In this document: positions 55,010 through 64,000 of the stretch, in pieces
Layout of the letters: every line of letters starts with the position of its first letter
How positions within the stretch are numbered: the stretch's first letter is position 1
Assembly: GCA_963556495.2 (NCBI GenBank)
Contig: OY747705.1
Span: 3,787,501-3,851,500, forward strand
DNA: 64,000 bases
Direction of reading: 5' to 3'
DNA from: Valencia hispanica
Lineage: Eukaryota; Chordata; Actinopteri; Cyprinodontiformes; Valenciidae
The notes under the pieces: generated by a model
The model's input: only the letters and a program-made list of their open reading frames with translations
Told to the model about the DNA's origin: nothing
Databases searched by the model: none
Position numbers and translations under genes: made by a program

Positions 55010-55920
55010 CAACATCTCACAACATGAATCTGCCTCTCCCATACTTCACAGTTGGGATGGTGTTCCCAGCCATACAAGCCTCCCCCTTTTTCCTCCAAAT
55101 GTAACTATGGTCAATATGGACAAACAGTTTCACTTTAGTTTCATCAGACCACTGGACATGTCTCCAAAAATGAAGGTCTTCGTCCCTGTGTGTTTTTACA
55201 AACCGGAATCTGGCTTTTTTATGTTTCATTTAGAGTAATGGCTTCCTCCTTGCCGAGTGACCTTTCAGCTCATGTCAGTACAGGACACATTTCACTGTAG
55301 ATAATTTGGATAATGACACTGTCTTACTTACTTCTGCCTTACTGGCTTCAGTCAGCATCTTCACAAGGTCTTTGGTTTTTGTTCTGGAGTCGATTTGCAC
55401 ATTACAGACCAGAACCTCTCTCCTTTCTGAGCGGTATGATGGTTGGACCTTTTCATCATTCCTACTAGTGTATTGTTTGAACAGATGAACACAGCACCGT
55501 CAAGCATCTGGAAATTGTTGCCAAAGATGAACCAGACTTGTGCAACTCCACTATTCTCATTCTGATTTCTTGTAACTTTCCCATTGTCTCAAACCAGAAA
55601 GCAGTGTGTTACAGGTGTGGTCTTAAAATACATCCGTAGGTGGGCCTCCAATCAACTCAGATGTGTCAGTTAACCTATCAGAAGTTTCCAAACCCCATCC
55701 TCGTCTGGGCTTTCCCTCATTGTTTAAAGAGATAGTAATCATTTTGTATGTAAACTTCTGATGTTAAAGACATTAAATAAATCTCTGACACATTGTTGCC
55801 TTCATTAATGTGGCATTTAACAAATAGAAATAATGGTGGTGATTCTAACTGACCTAAAACAAGAGAAGGTTCATCTGTCTTTTTATTCAGTGGATGTAAA
55901 CTTCTGGTTTTAACTGTAGA
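55010..55920 (-). mobile_element. Sleeping Beauty-like Tc1 element, 5' half
   Basis: Minus strand. The outer terminal repeat at 55893-55919 (reverse complement TACAGTTAAAACCAGAAGTT) and a second ATGTAAACTTCTG direct repeat at about 55747 lie roughly 150 bp apart, the IR/DR arrangement of Sleeping Beauty-type mariners. The transposase follows to about 55015, where the element is cut. The other end is absent. Confidence 0.82.
55017..55590 (-). pseudogene. Sleeping Beauty-like transposase, N-terminal half
   Basis: The DNA-binding region is recognisable in pieces (for example SRTKTKDLVKMLTEA on the minus strand near 55380-55330) but is frameshifted. The last 70 codons are open: KARFRFVKTHRDEDLHFWRH, then WSDETK with the first catalytic Asp, and WRKKGEA. 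It ends soon after GNTIPTVKYGRG; the second Asp and the Glu are missing. Confidence 0.82.
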
Positions 55921-56361
55921 TAACTATGATTGCAAAGCAGATAAGATACACATCAGCATTGTCATCATTATCTTCATTATTGTTGAAAAAAGATGTTAAT
56001 AGGTGGCTCAGCTTTACTGCTAAAACATTTATTCCCAACCAGGCATCAAAACTACAGTATACGCCACACCGTCAAACACACCTAACTTGTCCCCTATATA
56101 TTAACACATGCTAAATACTTAACCTAACCATTATCCCAGCAGTTCCTATTTTAACTTAAAACAATGAATCCATCATTGGGTTCTTACAGGTACAGATAAA
56201 TCCAAACACACGCACACACACACATACACACGCACACACATAGATACACACCCACTGATCTGCCAGAAGCAACTGACTGGAGCCAACATGCCAGACAAAA
56301 GCAACCTGGTTATCAATCTTACTCTAATGTAAGAGATAAGAGGTGGAGTGGATAAGAGGTT
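55921..56361. other. No gene; CA-rich microsatellite
   Basis: 56207-56246 is an imperfect (CA)n run with ACACACGC interruptions. Otherwise no feature. Confidence 0.6.
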
Positions 56362-56363
56362 AG

Positions 56364-58295
56364 TTGGAGAGAAAATGGCGCTTTACACATCTAAAGGATT
56401 CCTATTTAACCTGGAATAACAGTCTACTGCTGTATAAAAAGACCCTTCGACAAGCTAGAACAGCATATTTTTCATCATTAATAGAGGCGAATAAAAACAA
56501 TCCTAGGTTTCTTTTTAGTACAGTTGCCAAACTTACACAGAGTCATAGCTCTGTTGAGCAAACTATTCCCCCGGCTCTTAGCAGTGATGATTTTATGAGA
56601 TTCTTCATAAATAAAATAAATTTTATTAAAAATAAAATCATTGGCACCCTCCCAAACATGATTACTTCTTCCTCAGTAAATGAGTCAGTATCGGAAAGAA
56701 CTGTAGAACCTCAGTATTGCTTAGGCTGTTTTGATTCAGTCGAGCTTTCAGAATTATCAAAAATATTAGCCTCATCTAAATCTTCAACTTGTATTTTGGA
56801 CCCAATCTCAACCAAATTATTTAAAGAAGTATTCCATTTGGTTCCTGGCCCCATTTTGGATATGATGAATCTATCCTTAGTAAACGGATACGTACCACAG
56901 GAATTTAAAATAGCTGTAATTAAACCTTTACTCAAGAAACCTTCCCTTGATCAAGATGACTTAGTGAATTACAGACCTATATCTAACCTTCCTTTCTTAT
57001 CCAAAGTCCTTGAGAAAATAGTTGCTAATCAAGTCTGTGAACATCTAAACAGTAACGAGCTGTTTGAAGAGTTTCAGTCAGGTTTTAGAGCTCATCATAG
57101 CACTGAAACAGCACTGGTGAAGGTTACTAATGATATTCTCATGGCCTCAGATAATGGACTGGTGTCTGTTCTGGTTTTGTTAGATCTCAGTGCTGCTTTT
57201 GACACAGTCGATCATAATATTCTCTTAGAAAGGCTTGAACATGTTGCAGGGATCAAAGGAACAGCACTAGGCTGGTTTAAATCATATTTGTCTGATAGAT
57301 TCCAGTTTGTTCATCTAAATGATAAGTCATCTTCACTCTCAAGGGTTACTTGTGGAGTTCCACAGGGTTCTGTCCTTGGACCAATTCTTTTCACCATATA
57401 TATGCTTCCAATTGGTAGAATCATTAGACAGCATGGGATAAATTTCCACAGCTATGCCGATGATACACAACTATATTTATCCATAAATCCTGATGAACCC
57501 AGTCAGTTAGGTAGATTACAGGCATGTCTGGAAGACATAAAAGCATGGATGACCCTAAACTTTTTGCTTTTAAATTCTGACAAGACAGAAGTTGCTGTCT
57601 TTGGACCAGAAGTTCTTAAACAGAAACTGATTAGTCAATCACTTCATCTGGATGGCATTAAATTGTCCCCCAGTAATAACGTAAAGAACCTCGGCGTTAT
57701 TTTTGACCAAGACTTGACATTTAAATCCCATATTAAACAGGTTTCTAGGATTTCCTTCTTTCACCTCAGGAATATTGCTAAAATTAGAAACATCCTGTCC
57801 AGGAGTGATGCTGAGAAACTAGTCCATGCATTTGTTACCTCAAGGCTGGACTACTGTAATTCTTTACTATCAGGAAGTCCACAAAATGCCATTAAAAGCC
57901 TTCAGTTGATCCAAAATGCGGCAGCAAGAGTTCTGATGAATATTAAAAAGAGAGATCACATTTCTCCTGTTTTAGCTTCCCTTCATTGGCTCCCTGTTAA
58001 ATCCAGAATAGAATTTAAGATCCTTCTTCTTACATACAAAGCCCTTAATAATCAAGCTCCATCATACATCAGAGATCTAATTGTTCCATATGTTCCTAAA
58101 AGAGCACTTCGCTCTCAGACTGCAGGTTTACTTGTAGTTCCTAGGATCTCTAAAAGTAGAATGGGAGGCAGATCTTTTAGTTATCAGGCTCCTCTCCTGT
58201 GGAACCAGCTCCCAGCTTTAGTCCGTGAGGCAGACACTCTGTTTACTTTTAAGGCCAGGCTTAAAACTTTCCTTTTTGATAAAGCTTATAGTTAG
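56364..58295 (+). CDS. L2 LINE reverse transcriptase (partial ORF2, open)
   Basis: An uninterrupted 643-codon frame, ending in TAG at 58293-58295, that covers the linker and the whole polymerase. Motifs: NYRPIS (202-207), FQSGFR (237-242), LDLSAAFDTVDH (273-284) with the first catalytic Asp, GVPQGSVLGP (331-340), YADD (364-367) with the two remaining Asp, then the thumb and the C-terminal LHWLPVKSRIEFKILL block. The enzyme copies LINE RNA at the nicked target. The ATG at 56364 is only the first Met after the truncation, not the native start. The native ORF2 also carries the endonuclease. No promoter is evident, so expression is unlikely unless driven from outside. Confidence 0.93.
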   Translation: MERKWRFTHLKDSYLTWNNSLLLYKKTLRQARTAYFSSLIEANKNNPRFLFSTVAKLTQSHSSVEQTIPPALSSDDFMRFFINKINFIKNKIIGTLPNMITSSSVNESVSERTVEPQYCLGCFDSVELSELSKILASSKSSTCILDPISTKLFKEVFHLVPGPILDMMNLSLVNGYVPQEFKIAVIKPLLKKPSLDQDDLVNYRPISNLPFLSKVLEKIVANQVCEHLNSNELFEEFQSGFRAHHSTETALVKVTNDILMASDNGLVSVLVLLDLSAAFDTVDHNILLERLEHVAGIKGTALGWFKSYLSDRFQFVHLNDKSSSLSRVTCGVPQGSVLGPILFTIYMLPIGRIIRQHGINFHSYADDTQLYLSINPDEPSQLGRLQACLEDIKAWMTLNFLLLNSDKTEVAVFGPEVLKQKLISQSLHLDGIKLSPSNNVKNLGVIFDQDLTFKSHIKQVSRISFFHLRNIAKIRNILSRSDAEKLVHAFVTSRLDYCNSLLSGSPQNAIKSLQLIQNAAARVLMNIKKRDHISPVLASLHWLPVKSRIEFKILLLTYKALNNQAPSYIRDLIVPYVPKRALRSQTAGLLVVPRISKSRMGGRSFSYQAPLLWNQLPALVREADTLFTFKARLKTFLFDKAYS

Positions 58296-58466
58296 AGTGG
58301 CTTAGGTCATCCTGAGCTATCTCTGTAGTTATGCTGCTATAGGCTTAGACTGCTGGAGGACAGACTTACCAATTTTCTTCACTCTGCTACTTCCTTTTCT
58401 CCTACGACTCTCCAGTTGTATTACAGTACATTCTGTTATTTCGACTGTTAACTTTGTTTTCTCTCA

Positions 58467-59001
58467 GTGTTTTTCTCCCCATCGAAGATACACCTGGTCT
58501 GGTATCCTGCTTGGCTGCAATGCCCTGTTGGACGGGGGTCATCGACTGGGATGATCCTCTCAGTAACTGAAGATCCACTGTGTCCTGTTATCAACTTTTT
58601 ACTTTCTGTAACATAGAAAGTTCTCTTATATCGGATCTTCTGTTCCTTCTATGTTCTGCTCTGTCTTCTCAAACCCCCAGACGGTCGTGGCAGATGGCCG
58701 CCCCTACTGAGCCTGGTTCTGTTGGAGGTTTCTTCCTGTTAAAGGGGAGTTTTTCCTCTCCACTGTCGCTACATGCTTGCTCAGTATGAGGGATTGCTGA
58801 AGGATTGCTGTGGTTGGAAATCTGCCCAACCTCACGCCAATGACTGACGCAATCTGCTGGGATTCCTTAAATAGGAAACTTTTTAACTGATTGGAATGTT
58901 TGTATAATTGTATTGAAATGACTTCTTGTTAAGTGCCTTGAGATGACATCTGTTGTGAATTGGCGCTATATAAATAAACTGAATTGAATTGAATTGAATT
59001 G
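58467..59001 (+). repeat. Left arm of a 0.54-kb inverted repeat (L2 3' UTR)
   Basis: From GTGTTTTTCTCCCC to the GAATT tail this part of copy 4 appears identical, by eye, to the reverse complement of 60004-59466. Confidence 0.9.
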
Positions 59002-59465
59002 AGTGTGCACTTGTGTGTACAATGAGTAAAACATTTTATGCCAAAAGATCCCCAGTCTATGCTCCCTATAGCTGTGGCTTTAATAACACATCAATCAGTC
59101 AAGCTGTGAGACACATGCCCAGTCAGCCAGTCAGATTTGCAGTAAATTGGCCAGTTAACTAGACAGTCGGTTCAGACAGATGGTCTGAATGACGACATGT
59201 GACTCACCATGCAATGTTAACTGAAAAATAACTAAAATAGTGTAAAAATGTCTACATAATTACAAAAAACTGTATTAGTTACATTTTGCTGTTACTGGGT
59301 TGGAGTCAATTTTGCACACAGAACTGCCTAATGTGTTTTTGGCATGGGTTAAAAGGTGTCAGAAAAAAAATCTCAGACATTTTAGCTCCTATTGACATGA
59401 TGGCATCATGCAGTTACTGCATATTTGTTGGCTGCATATTTATGATACAAATCTTCCTTTTCACC

Positions 59466-60004
59466 AATTCAATTCAATTCAATTCAATTCAGTTTATTTA
59501 TATAGCGCCAATTCACAACAGATGTCATCTCAAGGCACTTAACAAGAAGTCATTTCAATACAATTATACAAACATTCCAATCAGTTAAAAAGTTTCCTAT
59601 TTAAGGAATCCCAGCAGATTGCGTCAGTCATTGGCGTGAGGTTGGGCAGATTTCCAACCACAGCAATCCTTCAGCAATCCCTCATACTGAGCAAGCATGT
59701 AGCGACAGTGGAGAGGAAAAACTCCCCTTTAACAGGAAGAAACCTCCAACAGAACCAGGCTCAGTAGGGGCGGCCATCTGCCACGACCGTCTGGGGGTTT
59801 GAGAAGACAGAGCAGAACATAGAAGGAACAGAAGATCCGATATAAGAGAACTTTCTATGTTACAGAAAGTAAAAAGTTGATAACAGGACACAGTGGATCT
59901 TCAGTTACTGAGAGGATCATCCCAGTCGATGACCCCCGTCCAACAGGGCATTGCAGCCAAGCAGGATACCAGACCAGGTGTATCTTCGATGGGGAGAAAA
60001 ACAC
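59466..60004 (-). mobile_element. L2 LINE 3' end, copy 5 (right arm of inverted repeat)
   Basis: Minus-strand insertion of only the last 0.54 kb of the LINE: tail at 59466, truncation at 60004. The spacer to the other arm is about 465 bp. I found no difference from copy 4 in the shared part, apart from the tail repeat number, while the copies at 10.4 and 42.2 kb differ at several positions. Confidence 0.92.
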
Positions 60005-61550
60005 CACATCCCAAGGTGCTCTGTTGGACTAAGATTGAGATCTGGTGACGGTGGAAAATATTGAAGTACCCTCAACTCATTGTTGAAGGACACAAGGTTT
60101 GAGAATATTTGAGTTTGGTACAAACCACACAACCACCATAAACCTGCAGTTGGGTCTGAACTCATCCATTTGATTGAAGCAGAGCTGAACGTCAGCTGTG
60201 TGGGTCACATTACACCAGAGGTTGCACGAGAACTTTTTGTTGTTAGTCATTTTTAATTGACAGGGTCAAATTTTTTTTGTCATCATCTATATTTACCCAT
60301 CAATTTTAAAGTGATAATAATAATTACATATTCTTTAGTATATCATATTTATTCATTTTAATTAATATTCAATCTGAACAAACTGAACAGAAAATCTACA
60401 TTGTGCCATCACACATCAAGCAGATTAATAGGCTACATGTATTAGTTATGAACATTTCAGCTCTTGTGGCCTGAACGCTCCACATGAGTTCAGTCTCAGG
60501 TTGTCTGAGCTCAGATGCTCAGATACTCTCATAGGACTCTCATAGGATTGATTCAGTTACCTAAACTCCCTGCGTAAAGTTGAAAATTTCTGCAGCCTAA
60601 GGACACCTGGATAGGTGTACAGATACACATACAGTGTCTAAATCAGTCACAGGTTAGTATCCCAGTAGCCTGGACATCAGCATTACTGATGGAATACCAG
60701 TAAAAAAGAAAAAAGCCAATGGTAGCCAAGTGGAGTTTTGGAACATTGTTGAAGAAGTCTGAAAATTTATTCTTTAAGACTACTTAAACAAATTAAAAGC
60801 AAGCTTACAGAAAAAAGTTATAGGGGATGTGTTGAAGAATAAAGCTGGTCAAACCAAGCATTGACTTTTAAGCTCATTAGAATTTTACATACTCAAAAAG
60901 ACCCTCTGTGCATAGCTCAGTGGTAAATAAAGAAAGGCAGGGGAAGACGTATGTGAGAGAGAGATAAGGAAATGAGAAAACCTGTGAAGCAGCAGAGGAA
61001 GCAGGAGAGGAGGAGCAGAGGTGGTGAGGGGTGGAAAAAAACTGTGAAAAGCAGAAGAGGAGAGAGAAGAAAATGGATGACAAGAACTCAAGAAGAGAAA
61101 AACTAAATAAAATTAAACAAATGGAAGTGAAAAAGAATAGATTTAACCAGCAAGGAAGGAGTCAAGCAAAAAGGGCCAAAAGGCAGGAAGACGACAGCTG
61201 ATAATGAACTAAGCAAAAGCAGGAAAAATTAGGTTAAAAGAATTGTGTCTATTGATAAAATAGTCTTCAAAGGAATGAACAATAAAGTGAACAGTTTTGT
61301 TACAATACTACAATTTCAAATTCAGGACTGATACTAAGAGAAATACTCAATGCTCAAAACCATTTTCAACACTGTGACAACCTTTTTGATAGCACAGGTT
61401 CTTTCTAAAAACAAGTTAAAAATCCTTTTATGTATAAGAAAACAGTAAATAACATCTAGTAGATGTGTTAATATTTACATATAGTGTAAATAAGTAAGTT
61501 TTGATAACCTAATATTGTTTAAAAAAACAATTAATCAAAATTGGCTTGGC
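60005..61550. other. No gene; decayed repeat pieces
   Basis: 60005-60100 (CCACATCCCAAGGTGCTCTG...) resembles a sequence I recall from fish DNA transposons. 60360-60600 shares CTCTCATAGGA...TTGATTCAGTTACCT and GCGTAAAGTTGAAAA with the hAT at 22.3 kb. 60900-61200 is purine-rich, which creates pyrimidine-coded open frames on the minus strand. Confidence 0.45.
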
Positions 61551-61600
61551 AGGTAAGGCAAGGCAAGGCAAATTTATTTGCATAGCACCTTTTATTCACA
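61551..61600 (-). repeat. LINE tail (third L2-like family)
   Basis: AAGGCAAGGCAAGGCAAATT followed by TATTTGCATAGCAC equals the tail and last bases of the LINE at 23.0 kb. Only about 50 bp remain. Confidence 0.7.
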
Positions 61601-61700
61601 TGGTATATGTATGAATGGTGCATTCAAAACAAAGCTGACTAAAACAACAGCGTAAATTGTAAAATAATAAGTTTTATTTTATTGTCTTCAGCCTTTTTAA

Positions 61701-62269
61701 AGGGGGGGTATTATGCTTCTTCCAGGCACATATTACCCTTCAGGCACACTCCAATAAAATTGTCACCTTAAGTCTGTCATATATCCCGATCCACCTTAAA
61801 GACATTTACTTCCGTATTGGACGCCTTGATTTTCGCCTGTGCCTCTCTAAGACCCTCCTACTCTTTCTGACACTCCCCCTTCAGTTCGTCACATACCGTG
61901 CATCATCGCAGCATGCACGGAGTCGGAAAGATAAATCCCACAGAAGACACGCAGCTGCAGCTGGTGTGTTATAATTACTGCACCTGGGACTCAGCCAGAG
62001 TTGTGTGAGGTGGGGAGGGGTGGGGGAGCTCTGCAGGGGTGAGGCTCTCCGCTGAGTACGTAAGGTCGGAGGAGGAGATGGGTGGAAAAGGTGGGGATAA
62101 GTGGGAGCAGGCGTTTCAGCAACCCCGAGAACTACCAGCAGAGACTCAAAGATTACTCTAACATTAGTGAATGGGTCAGAGCAACACTTCAGGCATGTTT
62201 TTAATGAGGGAAAGACAGGTTCTCAGGATATTAAGCTTCAGAAAGTCCATTTTGCATAAAACAGCCCCT
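61701..62269. mobile_element. TTAA-flanked MITE (piggyBac-like), copy 1
   Basis: TTAA stands at 61697-61700 and 62270-62273. Ends are AGGGGGGGTATTATGC and, reversed, AGGGGCTGTTTTATGC. TTAA duplication and short terminal repeats are the hallmark of piggyBac elements. 569 bp, no ORF of note. Confidence 0.75.
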
Positions 62270-62764
62270 TTAAGCACGTAGACAGTTCCTTATCTACAAA
62301 AGACAGACAATTAACAGATAAAGAATACTGCAATGATTTGACAGTGTGATGGATTGAAGCCAAGAATAACTAAAACACCAAACTTTGATGATACAGCATT
62401 ATGAAGTCAAAGGAACACAACAGACAGGTCAGGGACACATTTGTGGAGTTTAAAGCAGGGTTAGGTTATAAAACAGTGCTGGCATTTCACTCTGTTGAAT
62501 CCATCATTCAAGAATAGAAGGATTATGGTACAAGTGCAAACCTACCAAGACATGGTCATGTACCTAAAAAGGTGAACTCAAGCATGAAGAGCATTAATCA
62601 GAGAGGTAACCAACTTCCCTGGAGCAGCTTCAGAGATCTACATCCCATTTGGGAAAATCTATTGACAGACCAACTATACAGTAGCTCATGCACTTCATAA
62701 ATCTGGACTTGGAGGTAAAAGAAAAACAAGACTGTTGAAAGAAGCCATTAGAAGTTAAATTTAA
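62270..62764. other. No gene seen
   Basis: 62330-62760 includes Tc1-like-looking phrases (for example CAAACCTACCAAGACATGG and GAACTCAAGCATGAAGAGCATTAATCAG) and may be a decayed transposase region, but no frame holds. Confidence 0.4.
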
Positions 62765-63252
62765 AGGGGGGTGGCACGTTCTTCATATGCAGAAAGAGCA
62801 ATTCTGAGGTCCAGTACATCAATAATTTTACCTGAAATAGATCTGTAAGTTCAGTAAATGATTTATACTACCTATTTGACCCTGACCCTGAAAGTGAAAT
62901 ATTGGATGAACCGGAGCGCGTTCAGCGGCTCGTTCAAGAGCTACTACTTTCCACAGGTGCTACCTGATTGCTGCTGATGACGCTCTGCTTTAGTGCTCTG
63001 GGAGCGGGGGAGGGAGGGCTGTGGAGAGAGGTGGGCGGTAATCAAAATTTAGGGGCGTTGCTGGGAGGTTAGGGCATTCCTAGGAGGACCCTGGCGTTCA
63101 GTGCTCAACATGGCGGCCGCAAGAGTTTATAGATATTACTCAAACATACATAAATTAACCTAAGAAACACGTTAGGCATGTTTTTAAGGAGGGAATGGCA
63201 TAAGAATGCGATGAAAAGCTTTAAAAAGTGGATTTTACATGACACCCCTCCT
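62765..63252. mobile_element. TTAA-flanked MITE (piggyBac-like), copy 2
   Basis: TTAA stands at 62761-62764 and 63253-63256. Ends are AGGGGGGTGGCACGTT and, reversed, AGGAGGGGTGTCATGT. Similar in design to the 61.7-kb element but not closely similar inside. 488 bp. Confidence 0.75.
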
Positions 63253-63408
63253 TTAAAGTTTGCCACAAAACTATAGATAAGTGGAAGGAATGGTCTTCTG
63301 ACAATCTGTTTGGAATTTGAGTCCAGCCTCCCCTAGTCATATTTCACAATGCCCTTGGGCAAGGCCAGGGGTGGACTGGCCATCTGGCATACCGGGCATC
63401 ATCCCGGT

Positions 63409-63498
63409 GGGCCGTTGACCCATTGTGGGCCGTTGACCCATTGTGGGCCGTTGACCCATTGTGGGCCGTTGACCCATTGTGGGCCGTTGACCCATTGT
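63409..63498. repeat. 18-bp minisatellite, five exact units
   Basis: GGGCCGTTGACCCATTGT repeated five times without a mismatch, just inside the hAT left end. A sixth unit begins but diverges after GGGCCG. Confidence 0.97.
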
Positions 63499-63750
63499 GG
63501 GCCGGTCTGCTGTTTTTTTTTTCCTCTCTCTAAATTCCCTCCAATTGGGCCGGCCAATTGGCTACAGAGGGCTAGCAGTGTATTGCCAGCATCGACACGT
63601 ATTATTGGTCTATGTTTGTCATCGTCAAACAATCATGGGCTGACCGCCTATGAGAGCCATGACAGTGCTGTCAATCACAACACAAACCAGGGTGGGCGGG
63701 ACCTCATGACATGGGCCGGAGTGGTGGGACGGGATGCTGCTGAGCTGAAA

Positions 63751-63912
63751 ATGGAGAAACGCTCCGGTGGCGCTGAAAAAGTACGGCTCAAAAAGCTGAA
63801 ATCTCTGGAGGTGGAAGCTGCTAAATGTTTAAGGTTGACAGACCTATTTGGTGCCGGGGTCACCACCCCAGCAGCTGCTGCGCGAGGAGACGCGCAAGTG
63901 GAGACATCCATG
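63751..63912 (+). CDS. First exon of a hAT transposase (partial)
   Basis: ATG at 63751 opens 54 codons (MEKRSGGAEKVRLKKLKSLE..., then CLRLTDLFGAG) ending in ATG|GTAAGT at 63913, phase 0. A Lys-rich start followed by a short hydrophobic LTDLF segment is common at the N-terminus of hAT transposases of the ZMYM/DUF4371-like group. The catalytic part would lie downstream of the window. No lesion is seen in the visible part, so this could belong to an intact copy. Confidence 0.5.
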
Positions 63913-64000
63913 GTAAGTAACGTTAGCGTGGAGTTGGCTCGGCTACATTTTTAGACATGCCCAAAATAAAGCCTAAAGTGGTTTTACATTGACTGCGATG

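Larger units (their letters stand above)
56362..59001 (+). mobile_element. L2/CR1-type LINE, copy 4, 5' truncated, well preserved
   Basis: Starts inside ORF2 just after the endonuclease (TAGTTGGAGAGAAAATGGCG) and runs through an open polymerase frame, a 0.7-kb 3' UTR, and a tail of GAATT repeats ending at 59001. Such 5' truncation is the usual outcome of target-primed reverse transcription. It is the best preserved copy in the window and the reference for the others. Confidence 0.93.
63366..64000 (+). mobile_element. Left part of a hAT transposon, cut by window end
   Basis: Starts CAGGGGTGGACTGGCC, a hAT-type terminus, and contains the 18-bp tandem array and a first transposase exon with a good splice donor. 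The remainder lies beyond the window. Confidence 0.7.

Noticed and set aside
60877..61091. Minus-strand Ser/Phe/Leu-rich frames
   Set aside because: Arise from a purine-rich plus strand. No domain and no splice or start context.
1..64000. tRNA, rRNA, CRISPR, bacterial operons or riboswitches
   Set aside because: Nothing with the required fold or arrangement was seen. All tandem repeats are head-to-tail minisatellites or microsatellites without spacers.

Overview
The window reads as vertebrate, almost certainly teleost fish, nuclear DNA. It is a dense, layered field of transposable elements and I see no intact host gene. The organism call rests on the elements: L2/CR1-type LINEs with an esterase ORF1, a Rex1-like LINE with an ATCTT tail, Tc1 and Sleeping Beauty-like mariners, several hAT elements, a PIF/Harbinger carrying a transposase plus a MADF-BESS gene, TTAA-flanked piggyBac-like MITEs, a Gypsy-type LTR, and pieces of an endogenous retrovirus. 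Splice-site-bounded exons, AT-rich spacers and microsatellites fit a eukaryote. There are no operons, Shine-Dalgarno sites or CRISPR arrays.

Layout. 1-720: RNase H end of an endogenous retrovirus. 740-2023: minus-strand LTR element holding a 27-bp minisatellite. 2240-4600: a TIR transposon with a spliced gene of a family I cannot name, broken by two stops. 4746-7967: a hAT with a 9-bp target duplication and a GC-rich nested repeat, whose second copy lies at 25292-26518. 10425-17604: a nearly full-length L2 LINE on the minus strand, split by a 2.4-kb hAT-like insert (12417-14852). 21390-22948: a hAT with a perfect 8-bp duplication. 27405-28377: a Tc1 copy. 29521-36481: a Rex1-like LINE split by a 4.1-kb Harbinger (31184-35311). 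36484-42800: a second L2 family, an inverted second copy of the 12.5-14.5 kb block, a retroviral gag-protease piece, and an L2 tail. 43.8-50 kb: repeat fragments, a MITE, an endonuclease-only LINE and another Tc1. 51103-53383: an internally deleted L2. 55.0-55.9 kb: a Sleeping Beauty-like half element. 56362-59001: an L2 copy with an uninterrupted 643-aa reverse transcriptase, followed by an apparently identical 0.54-kb 3' end in inverted orientation (59466-60004). 61.7-63.3 kb: two TTAA MITEs. 63366-end: the start of another hAT.

The most useful property of the window is that several elements occur more than once, so one copy shows the empty or intact state of the other. This fixes insertion boundaries, target duplications, deletions and nonsense changes without outside data. 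The only long, stop-free coding region is the L2 reverse transcriptase at 56364-58295, and it is 5' truncated. Every other coding region shows stops, frameshifts or deletions. The least familiar object is the 2240-4600 transposon with its repeated AGTCCTGTTAC motif.
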